The position numbers and the translations under genes are program-made. Below are positions 25,419-34,530 of a DNA stretch of 64,000 nucleotides, in pieces. The notes below the pieces were generated by a model. The model was not told the DNA's origin and ran no database searches. It saw nothing but the letters and a program-made list of their open reading frames with translations. Position 1 is the first letter of the stretch. Every line of letters begins with the position of its first letter. Origin of the DNA: Winogradskyella flava (GTDB lineage Bacteria; Bacteroidota; Bacteroidia; Flavobacteriales; Flavobacteriaceae); the NCBI RefSeq assembly GCF_014243395.1, contig NZ_JACLCP010000002.1:496001-560000 (forward strand). The letters are read 5' to 3'.

Positions 25419-26423
25419 TTACTCTTGCTTCCTAAGATAGACACTTCCAGAACCAGAATCAATTTTAAGCTTTGTTTGTCCTGAATTCAATTTAAGTTTC
25501 ATGGTTTTTACGCCATTTATAATGTCATCCTTTAAGATAATGAAATCGACATTACTAAGTATACGATCGCCTTTAGCGTCTACATTGATATTAGCTTCTT
25601 CGGGTAAGGTCACATCGATATAACCATCGTTACTGACCAAAGAATATAAATTTGTAGGTACTATATTATCAAAAGCTACTTTGATGTTACCACCAATAGT
25701 ATTTACAATGGTAGGGCCTTTAACATCGGTAAGCTGAATCGATTTGTAAGATGTTGAAATTTCAACTTCTCCGTCAAAGTCCAATAGTTCTAGAGGTTTT
25801 GAATTTGAAGACACAAAAAACGTATTCGATTTCTTTTTAGAGCAATCATCTACATTCCAAGACAATTTAATAGAATTAGGTATTAATATTTCATACTTAT
25901 TATTGGGATGAAACAAACTAATTGGGCCAGTAATATTTTTTCTTTTAGACTTTTTATTACCATCGCCTTTAAATACCACTTTATAGCCATCAGCCTTATT
26001 GTTGTTTGATTGATTATGGTTATAGTCCCTAATGGTTAATTCCCCTGGCTTCTCTATAATATCCAAGTACAAATTATCTGCAGGATTGGTAGATTTATCT
26101 CCTAAGGGCTTCAATCCCTTTTCTAACTCTTGGTCTTTCTTATTAATATATCCTACGAGTTTAATGGCTTTGCGATAAGTAGAGTCTAGCGATTTTAACT
26201 TGGCCGTGTTTTTATCGCTAAAGTTATAGTTATAGTAAAAATCCCCCTTATTATTAAGGCTCTTAATAATCACCTCATCGCCATCATAACCTTTAATGGT
26301 CATGTGCGAATTAGAACATATCTTGAGTGTTCCGTTATTGAATTTAATTCGTTTTTCTTGGTCTTGTGCGTGCCCAACTCCTGTGATTAAAAGTAGTGTT
26401 ATTATGGCTATTATATGTTTCAT
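25419..26423 (-). CDS. Secreted DUF4097-like beta-helix protein
   Basis: 334 aa with signal peptide (residues 1-19, ending in GHAQ). The body is a repetitive beta-strand protein with phrases such as NSHMTIKGYDGDEVIIKSL, LLDFDGEVEISTSYKSIQLTDV and KLKIDSGSGSVYL, the pattern of DUF4097/putative adhesin proteins. It is the third gene of an ECF sigma operon (gap 13 nt), as DUF4097 proteins often are, and may be the effector or sensor of that system. Confidence 0.75.
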   Translation of the reverse strand: MKHIIAIITLLLITGVGHAQDQEKRIKFNNGTLKICSNSHMTIKGYDGDEVIIKSLNNKGDFYYNYNFSDKNTAKLKSLDSTYRKAIKLVGYINKKDQELEKGLKPLGDKSTNPADNLYLDIIEKPGELTIRDYNHNQSNNNKADGYKVVFKGDGNKKSKRKNITGPISLFHPNNKYEILIPNSIKLSWNVDDCSKKKSNTFFVSSNSKPLELLDFDGEVEISTSYKSIQLTDVKGPTIVNTIGGNIKVAFDNIVPTNLYSLVSNDGYIDVTLPEEANINVDAKGDRILSNVDFIILKDDIINGVKTMKLKLNSGQTKLKIDSGSGSVYLRKQE

Positions 26424-26436
26424 TTCTGTTCGTTTT

Positions 26437-27063
26437 TTATTGATTTAACATGGCTAATAAGTCTGAAGCATTCCCTTTTACCAAAGGCAAAGACTCTTCA
26501 TTCTCAATGATTTTTTTAAGTGGTGCTTTGGCGCGCTGCTCCCTTAAAAGCGCAACAGATTTTATGAGTTTAAGCTGTACCAAAGGCTCTGTTTCATTGC
26601 CTAAAGCATCAATAAGGTGATTGCGCACCAATTGATTATCTGGAAATTTTAAAAGGGCATCTATGACTGCAATTTTAGAATTGGCATCAGAATCGGTTTT
26701 TAAGATTTTGAAAAAAGCCTGCAGTATTTTTTCATCCTCCTCCTCGTCAGCAAGCTGATCTTCAATGTCGTAAATGGCTTCTAAGCGCGAACTATTCGTG
26801 TCACTTGCGTCTAAGGCCGATACCAAATTATCTCGCACCTCTATGCGTTGCTGTTCGTTTTGATACCAATACCCGAGTGCTATTAGTAAGACCACACTTG
26901 CCGCTATGGACACATATCGCATCGCTCTTAAACGTCTTACTGGTTTTGAACCTTGATGCAACTCTTGTTGTAATCTTGCTTCAAAATCTAAAGTAGTATC
27001 CTCTGACATTTTACTATCGTCAAATGCGGTTTTATGATCCTTTATAAAGTGCTCTAAACTCAT
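26437..27063 (-). CDS. Membrane anti-sigma-like protein with HEAT repeats
   Basis: 208 aa. N-terminal about 45 residues cytosolic and acidic (EDTTLDFEARLQQEL), one membrane helix at about 50-66 (VSIAASVVLLIALGYWY), then a periplasmic helical part with HEAT-repeat character (KIAVIDALLKFPDNQLVRNHL, QLKLIKSVALLREQ). Its ATG overlaps the sigma-factor stop by 4 nt. By position and topology it should be the cognate anti-sigma, with a HEAT sensor domain instead of the usual FecR or RskA domains. No ZAS zinc motif. Confidence 0.72.
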   Translation of the reverse strand: MSLEHFIKDHKTAFDDSKMSEDTTLDFEARLQQELHQGSKPVRRLRAMRYVSIAASVVLLIALGYWYQNEQQRIEVRDNLVSALDASDTNSSRLEAIYDIEDQLADEEEDEKILQAFFKILKTDSDANSKIAVIDALLKFPDNQLVRNHLIDALGNETEPLVQLKLIKSVALLREQRAKAPLKKIIENEESLPLVKGNASDLLAMLNQ

Positions 27064-27599
27064 ACTGTTATTTTGTTTTGCAATTGTTGCTTTAAAAGAC
27101 GTTTCCCTCTCACATACTGATTTCGTACTGTACTTTCCTTTAGACCTAATTGTTGTGCAATTTCTTTATGCGAATAGTCTTCAATGAGGTACAGTACAAT
27201 GATGATGCGGTATTTGTCTTTTAAGGCATCAATTGCTTTTTTTACGTCTTCAAACTTTAAAGAAGTATTGTCCAACTCCTCGGTTAGCACCTCTTCGTCT
27301 TGTTGAAGTTCATACGATTCTTGTAACCAACTGAGTTTCTTTTTCTTCCTAAGGAAGTCTAAAGAACAGTTGACGACAATACGTTTTAACCATGGCCCAA
27401 GGTTAAGGTCGTTTTCTAGTTTTGTTATATTTTGAAACGCTTTAATAAAGGCATCGTGCACCATATCTTGTGCATCTTGCTGATTTATAATAATCCTTAA
27501 GCTGACGTTATAGAGCATATCCTTGTACATCTGATACACCTGCATTTGCGCTTTTAAATTATTGTTTTTACATGCTTTTATTAATTCCGGACGTTCCAA
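27060..27599 (-). CDS. ECF RNA polymerase sigma factor
   Basis: 179 aa sigma-70 family factor. Region 2 is visible as DAQDMVHDAFIKAFQNI and GPWLKRIVVNCSLDFLRKK; region 4 as YSHKEIAQQLGLKESTVRNQYVRGKRLL. The start must be TTG at 27599: the upstream in-frame stop is near and no ATG lies before the conserved LIKACKNNN segment. First gene of the operon with the HEAT anti-sigma and DUF4097 genes. Confidence 0.93.
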   Translation of the reverse strand: MERPELIKACKNNNLKAQMQVYQMYKDMLYNVSLRIIINQQDAQDMVHDAFIKAFQNITKLENDLNLGPWLKRIVVNCSLDFLRKKKKLSWLQESYELQQDEEVLTEELDNTSLKFEDVKKAIDALKDKYRIIIVLYLIEDYSHKEIAQQLGLKESTVRNQYVRGKRLLKQQLQNKITV

Positions 27600-27740
27600 A
27601 AATTAGTAGTCTTTGATTGATAGGTTACCTTAATAACGAGACACTTTTAAAATTGTCGCAAAAAAAGTTATGACATTTTAAAATTATGGAATCTTTGGGA
27701 TAAAAAAGGGAAGGAAAATTGAAGTTACTCTTAAAGGTTA

Positions 27741-27771
27741 GTATAAAAAGTCGTTTTAATGCTTTTTATAC
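27741..27771 (-). terminator. AT-rich hairpin downstream of the DUF2971 gene
   Basis: Perfect 10-bp arms GTATAAAAAG (27741-27750) and complement (27762-27771) with an 11-base loop, 17 nt past the DUF2971 stop. The stem is AT-rich and no clean T-run follows, so terminator function is only likely. Confidence 0.4.
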
Positions 27772-27787
27772 AGTGTTGTGTACTTTT

Positions 27788-28648
27788 TTATAATCGGTAA
27801 GGGATTTTCGATTTTGAAATTGTTGTTTTCTCAAATCCATTTTGATCCAAAAGGAATCTTAAAGATTGTTTTGAAACTTTCTCTTCTGGAGAGGAGCAGA
27901 TCATTACATCTGTCAGAAATTCTTTTAATTGAGAGACATTCATTTTAATGTAAGGAACGACGTAATAAGATTTTTTGACTTTAAAAAAGACTTTATTTTC
28001 CTTAAAGTTTATTAACCGCCATTCTTTTTCTTCATGAAATGCTTCACTTTTAATAATTGAACAAGCTACGTTTGAGGTAGAAATAAAATAACTTCCCGCG
28101 GCTTGAATAGCATCGCTGAAAGGTTTTTCTAGATCGGAAAAATTATCCTTGTCGGTCTTTCCACTTTCTTTCGTTTCATTTAAAATTTGGATTGCACGTT
28201 CAAATAAGAATTCAACATACTTCTCGTGGTCACTTTTATCATATAAACATGGTAATAACTGAATACCAGAATCTTTTATTCTTTTAAAGTTCGAGAGTTC
28301 AATTCTAGCACCTTTGCAATCATCGCCATATCCTCTCCACTGACTTAATAAATCAGGCTCTTCCGAAAAAGAAGTTGTGTAAACATGATTTTGAGTTAAG
28401 AATTCTATAGCAGAGTCTAAGCTATCTAAAAACACTGATACTTTTTCATCCTTACTATGAACGGATTTCTTTTGCTGAAGTATTTGTTTTAGAACGGTAA
28501 GTCCAACCTCGTATTCACTTTTATCATTTTGAAAATACAAGTTTGAAAGCCATAATTCATGATTAACTGTTATTCCAACAACAGATTCTAAGTTAGTATA
28601 GTGATAAAGTTTATTAGGAGGATCTCTATTTATGTCTTTAATTATCAT
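27788..28648 (-). CDS. DUF2971 domain-containing protein
   Basis: 286 aa from ATG at 28648; a TTG seven codons upstream is less likely. DUF2971 signature: KLYHYTNLESVVGI, ELWLSNLYFQNDKSEYEVG and SFSEEPDLLSQWRGYGDDCKGARI. No signal peptide or membrane helix. Biochemical function unknown; members are scattered among genomic islands and sometimes near defence genes, but here the neighbours are regulators. It stands alone, with repeat debris upstream at 28696-28711. Confidence 0.85.
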   Translation of the reverse strand: MIIKDINRDPPNKLYHYTNLESVVGITVNHELWLSNLYFQNDKSEYEVGLTVLKQILQQKKSVHSKDEKVSVFLDSLDSAIEFLTQNHVYTTSFSEEPDLLSQWRGYGDDCKGARIELSNFKRIKDSGIQLLPCLYDKSDHEKYVEFLFERAIQILNETKESGKTDKDNFSDLEKPFSDAIQAAGSYFISTSNVACSIIKSEAFHEEKEWRLINFKENKVFFKVKKSYYVVPYIKMNVSQLKEFLTDVMICSSPEEKVSKQSLRFLLDQNGFEKTTISKSKIPYRL

Positions 28649-28695
28649 ATTAATTGTAATTGTACACAACTTTGGTGATATGAGTCCGTTTCAAT

Positions 28696-28711
28696 ACTTC
28701 GACAGGCTCGG
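28696..28711. repeat. Fragment of dispersed repeat (ACTTCGACAGGCTCGG)
   Basis: Matches 44722-44737 at 13 of 16 positions. Similar TTCGACAGGCTC strings recur between genes of Bacteroidota and are repeat relics rather than regulatory sites. Confidence 0.45.
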
Positions 28712-28766
28712 TAACAGACTTATATCAGACGTTAAGCGAAGTTAGGTTTTTACAACTGCAAAATCA

Positions 28767-28784
28767 ATACGTAACCTTACGTAT
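28767..28784. promoter_or_regulatory. Palindrome ATACGTAA-CC-TTACGTAT
   Basis: Eight-base perfect arms around two central bases, followed on the plus strand by TTTTTT. It lies 34 nt past the gntR stop and about 120 nt upstream of the DUF2971 start. Could be an operator or, read on the plus strand, a weak terminator. Confidence 0.35.
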
Positions 28785-28817
28785 TTTTTAAGTCAATTGC
28801 TCAAGATTGGAAGAACC

Positions 28818-29429
28818 TTATTGCAATTTTAAGACCTTGATCCAGTTGTCTTTTAAAACTTCGCAGGCTTTTTCTAAGTTATTATTTTTAATATGATCTA
28901 TGATTTGTTCATGCTCTGTGTCTGAATTTGAGTAATTCTCTGTCTTACTCATAAACTCAACTTCGTAAAAGAAAATTCTTGTTTTTAAATCCGCTAGAAT
29001 CTTTAGAGCCGTCGGATTTTTATAATTAGACGTCAGTACGTTGTGAAAATCTATATCTGCATTGATGCGTTGAATTTCGTCCTTAGCATTTTTAAATACC
29101 CGATTAGACACTTCTAGTTTTCTAATGATCTTATCAGAAAAAGGTGAATTTCTAATGGCCAATGATTCTAATGAAACCACTAATTCGTACAAGTTTTCTG
29201 CTTCCGAACTATTGAGCTCAGGAATAAAAAAACCTCTATTGGGTATGGCCTCAACAATACCAGATGTCTGCAACTGTGTGAGTGCTTCTCTTATAGGTGT
29301 TACGCTAACATCCAATTCTCTAGCCAGTGATGCCAGAGAAATGGATTTTTCTGGGTTGATGATGCCCTGTCTCATTTTTTTAAGCAGCAACTCTTTTACC
29401 TGATCCCTAAAATTTATTTTTTCTATCAA
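28818..29429 (-). CDS. GntR family transcriptional regulator (FCD type)
   Basis: 203 aa. N-terminal winged helix with ISLASLARELDVSVTPIREAL and IVEAIPNRGFFIPEL, then an all-helical FCD effector domain (ENLYELVVSLESLAI, DFHNVLTSNYKNP, EHEQIIDHIKNNN). FCD regulators respond to carboxylic acids or sugars acids. It lies 14 nt downstream of a serine hydrolase gene and is likely transcribed with it. The usual FCD metal-binding His residues are partly visible (FHNVL, EHEQI). Confidence 0.9.
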   Translation of the reverse strand: MIEKINFRDQVKELLLKKMRQGIINPEKSISLASLARELDVSVTPIREALTQLQTSGIVEAIPNRGFFIPELNSSEAENLYELVVSLESLAIRNSPFSDKIIRKLEVSNRVFKNAKDEIQRINADIDFHNVLTSNYKNPTALKILADLKTRIFFYEVEFMSKTENYSNSDTEHEQIIDHIKNNNLEKACEVLKDNWIKVLKLQ

Positions 29430-29443
29430 AACAATTTAATTAT

Positions 29444-31126
29444 TTAATTGGCTTTATTGAAATAGTATAGTTTTTCCTTTTTTGAGTTGATCTTATAAAA
29501 CCCTGTAATTTGATTGTCATTATTATACTCGAAAGTAATCTTTGATAATTTCCCATCGGAAAAGAAAAGTTGGTCATTTTCATAAATAAGCTCAAAATCT
29601 CCTGTTTTAATATTTTTGTATAACAATTTATCCGTTTTAACCTCTATGCTGTATAGTACACCGAGCTCTGTACTGTAATATACTCCTTCGTATTTTTTAA
29701 ATGCTTCGGCATTGAAATAAAAAGGTGTGGTTTTTCTATTAGCTGTTATATTATTATATACTAATTTGTCTACTTTTCCCTTTTTATTAGTAATAAAAGT
29801 AATTGTTCTGTTACCGTATGCGCGAACCATAAATGTAGAATCGTTAACAGGTTTCATGTAAAATGCATTCTCGCCGTTAGACTGTGCATATAAATCTTTG
29901 CCTTTTTTCATAATATCCAAATACCAAGCATCACCTAGTTTATAATAACCTATATACTTATCTAATTGCTCTGTAGATATTACAACTTCTTTCTCAGCTT
30001 CTGTAGACTCCTCTTTAGCATTGTTCTTTTCTTCTGTTGAACTTGTATTGGCCTCTTTTTCTTTCGGAAAGAAGACCTCTAAATATAAGTCTCTAATCTG
30101 ACCTGTACCAATTCTGTAATTATTCGCAAAGAAAATACCAACATTCAACTCAGGTACTATGGTCATATACGATGTGAATGATGACCAGCTGCCGTCATGA
30201 CCAATGACCTTGTGGCCATTATAGTCTTCAATTTCTATACCGTAAGCATAATTATTAGTATCGCCATTATTGAGCTTTTTTGTGGTAAACATTTTGCTAA
30301 CAATGTCTTTTTTATCTTTTGGTGGATATAATAAAAAATTCATCCATTTACCCATATCTATAGCATTAGAAATTAATGAGCTAGAACCTAACGCGCTGGT
30401 GTTGTATGCTTCTCTTATTCTATTCCCATCATTATCTAACCTGTAAGCAGATGACATGCCTTCAATAACTTTGTTCTGGTCTTGGTTGAAAAAAGTACTA
30501 TTCATGTTTAAAGGTTTAAAAATATGTTCGTCTGTCCAGCTTACAAAAGACTGGTTGGTAACTTCTTCAATAATCTTGGTTAATAGTACATAACCAGAGT
30601 TGCAATATTGATATCTATCGCCTGGAACAAAATCTAAACGCTTTTGAGCATAAATTGCTCGAAGTAACTGATCCGTTGAGATTTTATCCTCACTAGACCA
30701 ACCCATTTCGTAAATGAGATAGGTCCAATTCTTTATACCACTTGTATGATGTACTAAGTGTCCTATAGTGATTTTATGATCGTATTCTGGAAAGTCCTTA
30801 AGATAGACACGTATATCATCATCCATTGATAGTTTGCCCTCAACTTCCAATGCAGCAATAGAATATCCCGTAAACATTTTAGCTATTGAAGCCAAATCAT
30901 ACATAGTATTTATGGTGTTATGAGTATTCAATTCTATACTGGACAGTCCGTTACTTGCTGTATAAAGTGTCTCATTGTCTTTAGTAACAATTATTGAGGT
31001 TCCAGGTTTTATATCAAGGCGCTCCTCAATAAAATTGGTAATACTATCTAGTGAATCAACTAGCGCTTTAGACTGTGAAAAGCCTAATGACGTAAGGAAT
31101 AACAGAATAAATACTGATTTTTTCAT
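29444..31126 (-). CDS. Exported beta-lactamase-fold serine hydrolase
   Basis: 560 aa, signal peptide 1-17. Class C beta-lactamase/esterase fold: the SxxK motif is in LASIAKMFTGY, the YxN motif is YCNSGY, and the third box is HDGSW. After about residue 385 comes an acidic Glu/Ser linker and a C-terminal beta domain (two lipocalin-like or DUF3471-like repeats, IGYYKLGDAWYLDIM and EGVYYSTELGVLYSIEV). Probably periplasmic esterase or peptidase rather than an antibiotic-resistance enzyme. Operon with gntR downstream. Confidence 0.87.
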   Translation of the reverse strand: MKKSVFILLFLTSLGFSQSKALVDSLDSITNFIEERLDIKPGTSIIVTKDNETLYTASNGLSSIELNTHNTINTMYDLASIAKMFTGYSIAALEVEGKLSMDDDIRVYLKDFPEYDHKITIGHLVHHTSGIKNWTYLIYEMGWSSEDKISTDQLLRAIYAQKRLDFVPGDRYQYCNSGYVLLTKIIEEVTNQSFVSWTDEHIFKPLNMNSTFFNQDQNKVIEGMSSAYRLDNDGNRIREAYNTSALGSSSLISNAIDMGKWMNFLLYPPKDKKDIVSKMFTTKKLNNGDTNNYAYGIEIEDYNGHKVIGHDGSWSSFTSYMTIVPELNVGIFFANNYRIGTGQIRDLYLEVFFPKEKEANTSSTEEKNNAKEESTEAEKEVVISTEQLDKYIGYYKLGDAWYLDIMKKGKDLYAQSNGENAFYMKPVNDSTFMVRAYGNRTITFITNKKGKVDKLVYNNITANRKTTPFYFNAEAFKKYEGVYYSTELGVLYSIEVKTDKLLYKNIKTGDFELIYENDQLFFSDGKLSKITFEYNNDNQITGFYKINSKKEKLYYFNKAN

Positions 31127-31250
31127 TTTTGTATGATTTGAATTATTAACATATATCGTATACGATTAATAAAAACATCTAGTGTTACACTTCTTGTGAC
31201 TGAATGCTGAAAAATTAAGAAAATATTAACATATTATGGCTACTACAATT

Positions 31251-31331
31251 AGCAAGATTGGAAGAGTGATGGTCAAAAACATGCTAACAAATAGCAGAAC
31301 AGCAAATACTAAAAGCCCAATCTTCCAATCT
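31251..31331. promoter_or_regulatory. Inverted motif pair related to the AraC upstream site
   Basis: AGCAAGATTGGAAGAGTGAT at 31251-31270 matches 34531-34550 at 19 of 20 bases. Its core AGATTGGAAG (31255-31264) recurs inverted at 31322-31331. The pair sits in the 243-nt gap 31127-31369, about 125 nt upstream of the minus-strand serine hydrolase at 31126. Nothing else recognisable lies in this gap. Confidence 0.5.
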
Positions 31332-31369
31332 GGAACATTAAGCTTTTAACCAGTAATGCCAACTTTTAT

Positions 31370-32851
31370 CTAATTTTTATACTGTAACTTTTTAAGTGCT
31401 TTTCTCGAACTCTCACACCAATCACAGTCCTCTTTGTCTGCTAATTCTATTGCTCTTTTATAACTTTTTATCGCTTCTTTGCTTTGATTATTTTTAGTAT
31501 AGGCTTCGCCTAAAGAATCCCATAGGTTTCCGTTTTCTGGAAAGCGCTCTGTATTTAGTTTAAACAGTTCTATAGCCCATTTCACGTTATCTTTAACCTC
31601 TATGATTTCATTTTTCAGAATTCTATATCCAAGACCATTTAATTGATTAGGGCTTCTTAAGATCTTTGTATAGTCGCTTTTGATAACTGAAATAAGTTCA
31701 TCTGATTGTTTTATGTTATGAGACTTTATAAAATCAAAGGTTAAGTTGAACAGATTATTCTTAATAGGTTCTGGTTTATAAGATTCATTAAAAATCATTT
31801 TTTCAATTGGCCAAGCTACTTCCACTTCTCTACTACTGGCATTTGTAAATAATATGATGACAACATCTTCTTCTGGCAAATACAAATAATCATGAAAAAA
31901 CACTCCATTACCACCATTATGGCTAATAATCTTTGTATTTCTATCTGAACTAAAAATAGCCCAACCATAAGCATAATAACTTGACCCTCCTTCATATTCT
32001 AGCATATAAGATGTCGTTAATTTTTTAAACATGGCTTGAGATAAGATGGTATTTGCTTTTAGAGCCCTATACCATTTATACATATCACCAGTGGTGGAAT
32101 GTATACCGCCATTCCCTTTCAAGTTCCAAGTCACTTTGTTTTGTTTTTGATAGCGTTCAATCAAAGTGCCTATATGTATAAGGTTGCGCGCATAACCATT
32201 GGCAATGTCTTCCTTTTCCCAGTTGGGTATGAGGTATCCTGTATGGGTCATTCCAGCAGGTAGAAATAAATGCGCCATTAAAAACGCTTCATAGTCATTC
32301 CCTGAAACTACTTCAATGATTCTTGCCAAAACGCTATAACCAGCATTTGAGTAGAAATACTTTGATCCTGGTTGGTGCAGTAACTTGGTCGCGAAGAGAG
32401 TTTTAAAGAATCGCTTCGTGGGTATGTCATCAAAATCACCATTGCCAATACCATCTGTAAGTCCTGATGTATGCGTTAATAATTGGTGTATGGTGATATC
32501 TTTTTTATCGTCAGGAAGGGTATCAAAAAACTTACTAATCGGATCTGTAACTTTTAGTTGGTTCAGTTCTTCTAACTTTAGGATTGCTGTAGCGGTAAAT
32601 TGTTTTGTAACTGACCCTATCGTTGAAACGGTGTTAACTTTATAAGGAATCTTGTGTTCTTTATCTGCCATGCCGTAACCTTGGTGAAGAATGATTTCTC
32701 CTTGTCTAGCAACTAATACTGATCCTGAAAATCCCTTGGCTACACCTTGACTTAAATAGTTGTCGATTTTTTCTTTTATAATTGTGTTTTCACCTGCTAT
32801 TTGCGCATTCAAAGCTGTAGTGATTAGTAGTAATAGAATTGTTTCTTTCAT
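31370..32851 (-). CDS. Exported beta-lactamase-fold serine hydrolase with C-terminal TPR
   Basis: 493 aa from ATG at 32851, where a signal peptide (ending in NAQI) begins; the 14 codons upstream would hide the signal. Class C fold: SVTK in IGSVTKQFTAT, YSNAGY and HNGGNG. The last 70 residues form a TPR hairpin (NLWDSLGEAYTKNNQSKEAI). Periplasmic. Despite the similar fold it is not closely related to the hydrolase at 29444. 90 nt downstream of the DUF6249 gene, so possibly in the sigma operon. Confidence 0.85.
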   Translation of the reverse strand: MKETILLLLITTALNAQIAGENTIIKEKIDNYLSQGVAKGFSGSVLVARQGEIILHQGYGMADKEHKIPYKVNTVSTIGSVTKQFTATAILKLEELNQLKVTDPISKFFDTLPDDKKDITIHQLLTHTSGLTDGIGNGDFDDIPTKRFFKTLFATKLLHQPGSKYFYSNAGYSVLARIIEVVSGNDYEAFLMAHLFLPAGMTHTGYLIPNWEKEDIANGYARNLIHIGTLIERYQKQNKVTWNLKGNGGIHSTTGDMYKWYRALKANTILSQAMFKKLTTSYMLEYEGGSSYYAYGWAIFSSDRNTKIISHNGGNGVFFHDYLYLPEEDVVIILFTNASSREVEVAWPIEKMIFNESYKPEPIKNNLFNLTFDFIKSHNIKQSDELISVIKSDYTKILRSPNQLNGLGYRILKNEIIEVKDNVKWAIELFKLNTERFPENGNLWDSLGEAYTKNNQSKEAIKSYKRAIELADKEDCDWCESSRKALKKLQYKN

Positions 32852-32941
32852 AATGATTTTGTTTAAATATGGGTATACTTTACCTAGCCTCAATTATTAT
32901 GAAGCCCTTAATTATTAGTTGAAAATGTGTTATGATTATGC

Positions 32942-33319
32942 TTATTTGCTAAAGCGATTTAGATATAATGCATTGCAGAGGAATCCTATGGCAATACTTA
33001 TGGTCATGATGCCAATGGAATGAATTCCTAGAGGTAAATATTGATTGGTAATAAATAAACCTATTCCTGTAGCCATTAAAATTAAAACCCATTTCACACT
33101 AATATGCTTAGCACTGTATGAGTCCTTTTGAAGAATTGATGCCACTACCCGTTCTGAAATATCTTTCTCTAACATTTTATTTTTAAGCTTGTGTTCTAGT
33201 AAAGTTCTAAGAATAGTTAAGACAAAGCTCATCCCTATAATGATTAATAGAATAATGACGCTGACTTTATAAACATCTGGATCTATTTCTGTTGGTGTTA
33301 TACTATTTGGTATTCTCAT
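32942..33319 (-). CDS. DUF6249 membrane protein
   Basis: 125 aa with three membrane helices (about 20-40, 74-92 and 98-116). The central RTLLEHKLKNKMLEKDISERVVASILQ and the LPLGIHSIGIMTISIAIGFL end fit DUF6249, a small family that accompanies ECF sigma factors in Bacteroidota. 68 nt downstream of the anti-sigma gene. Function unknown. Confidence 0.75.
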   Translation of the reverse strand: MRIPNSITPTEIDPDVYKVSVIILLIIIGMSFVLTILRTLLEHKLKNKMLEKDISERVVASILQKDSYSAKHISVKWVLILMATGIGLFITNQYLPLGIHSIGIMTISIAIGFLCNALYLNRFSK

Positions 33320-33387
33320 GTTTTCTTATTTTACGTTTATAATACATTAGACAGATGGCAATGGTAAATGTTGCAACTCCTCTAACA

Positions 33388-33834
33388 TTAATTCATCTTA
33401 TTCATTTTTAAATTAAAAGACCTAAAGCTATCTATGCTTAACAGTATGGTCATAAAAACACCAATACTTATAATGAGATATAAATACATGTTATTAGTCT
33501 CTACTTGGTTAATCAATTCCACTTTAAATGCACTTATCATCATGGCGATTACTCCAATGACTATAAAGACAATTGCACTTATATAGGTGTAATCTTTTTT
33601 GGATTTTTTTTGCTCTATTTTATTCGTTATTTTTTCTAAAATCAGGTCACCGAGGTTATCGTTTAATACTGGATTTTCTAGATTTTTAAGGTCTTTGGAT
33701 AATAACTTATAGTTATCTGCAATTTGTAAACATATCTCACAGGAATCAATGTGCTCTAAGATGCTGTTGTCACAATTATCAAAATCAAAAATATAGCGCT
33801 GTATGCTTTGGTCATTTAAATGATCTGTTTTCAT
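33388..33834 (-). CDS. Putative zinc-type anti-sigma factor
   Basis: 148 aa. N-terminal cytosolic domain with the ZAS motif HxxxCxxC at His28, Cys32 and Cys35 (EHIDSCEIC), followed by two membrane helices at about 80-100 and 115-135. ATG overlaps the sigma-factor stop by 4 nt, the usual arrangement for a cognate anti-sigma. The periplasmic part is almost absent, so signals may be sensed in the membrane or by redox of the zinc site. Confidence 0.8.
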   Translation of the reverse strand: MKTDHLNDQSIQRYIFDFDNCDNSILEHIDSCEICLQIADNYKLLSKDLKNLENPVLNDNLGDLILEKITNKIEQKKSKKDYTYISAIVFIVIGVIAMMISAFKVELINQVETNNMYLYLIISIGVFMTILLSIDSFRSFNLKMNKMN

Positions 33835-34427
33835 AAATCGTCCTTTTTATAGTTTAGCAGAAGATTGTCTCTTAATTTCTTTCTTGCTCTAAACAAATAG
33901 TTTTTTAAAGTCCCTTCTGGTAAATTTGTGATTTTGGAAATCTCTTTATAGCTCAATTCTTCCACATGAAAAAGTGTAACAATCGTTTTATAGAGTGGTG
34001 GTAATTTTTCAACTTCTAATTTGAGTATTTGAGAACGTTCTTTATTGAGAACATAACCTTCTGTTAAATTACTTTCACTATTTAGATTATCCATACTTAT
34101 AATCTCCCATATGTCCTTCTCATCCTCTGTTTCTATATCTAAAATTGGAATCCTTTTCTTCTTCAGATGGTTGATACAGGTATTGTATGTTATGGCTCCA
34201 ATCCACGTAGAAAGCTTAGAGTTAAATCTAAAACTCGAAAGTTTGTTATAAACTTTAAAGTAAACTTCTTGGGCTAAGTCTTCTCTATCTTCTCGGTTAT
34301 TTACCATCTTATAAATGATTTGAATAACAAGACCTTGAGTTTTAGAAATAATAAGTTTAAAGGCATTAGAATCACCTTCCAATACTCTTTTTATCAAATC
34401 ATTATCTACCAATTGCTCCTGTTTCAT
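33831..34427 (-). CDS. ECF RNA polymerase sigma factor
   Basis: 198 aa. Region 2 is NREDREDLAQEVYFKVYNKL and KLSTWIGAITYNTCINHLKKKR; region 4 is LSYKEISKITNLPEGTLKNYLFRARKKLR. First gene of a run with the zinc anti-sigma (4-nt overlap) and the DUF6249 gene. Divergent from the AraC-GyrI gene over 168 nt. Confidence 0.93.
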   Translation of the reverse strand: MKQEQLVDNDLIKRVLEGDSNAFKLIISKTQGLVIQIIYKMVNNREDREDLAQEVYFKVYNKLSSFRFNSKLSTWIGAITYNTCINHLKKKRIPILDIETEDEKDIWEIISMDNLNSESNLTEGYVLNKERSQILKLEVEKLPPLYKTIVTLFHVEELSYKEISKITNLPEGTLKNYLFRARKKLRDNLLLNYKKDDL

Positions 34428-34530
34428 TTACCTTATCTAAGAGATTAGACAATGTTCTATGCAAAAAGGTTGCACTTTGTTGGCCTTTTCTAATTACAAT
34501 TTTGGAAACTACCAGTTATTTTAACTATTC

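Noticed and set aside
27788..28648. DUF2971 gene as part of a defence island
   Set aside because: No other defence-type gene lies nearby; neighbours are regulators and hydrolases.
31127..31369. Small RNA or hidden gene in the longest intergenic gap
   Set aside because: No open frame with family features and no promoter-terminator pair; only the repeated motif is visible.
29444..32851. Beta-lactam resistance genes
   Set aside because: Both have the class C fold but with long C-terminal beta or TPR domains and YxN motifs typical of esterases or peptidases; resistance cannot be inferred.
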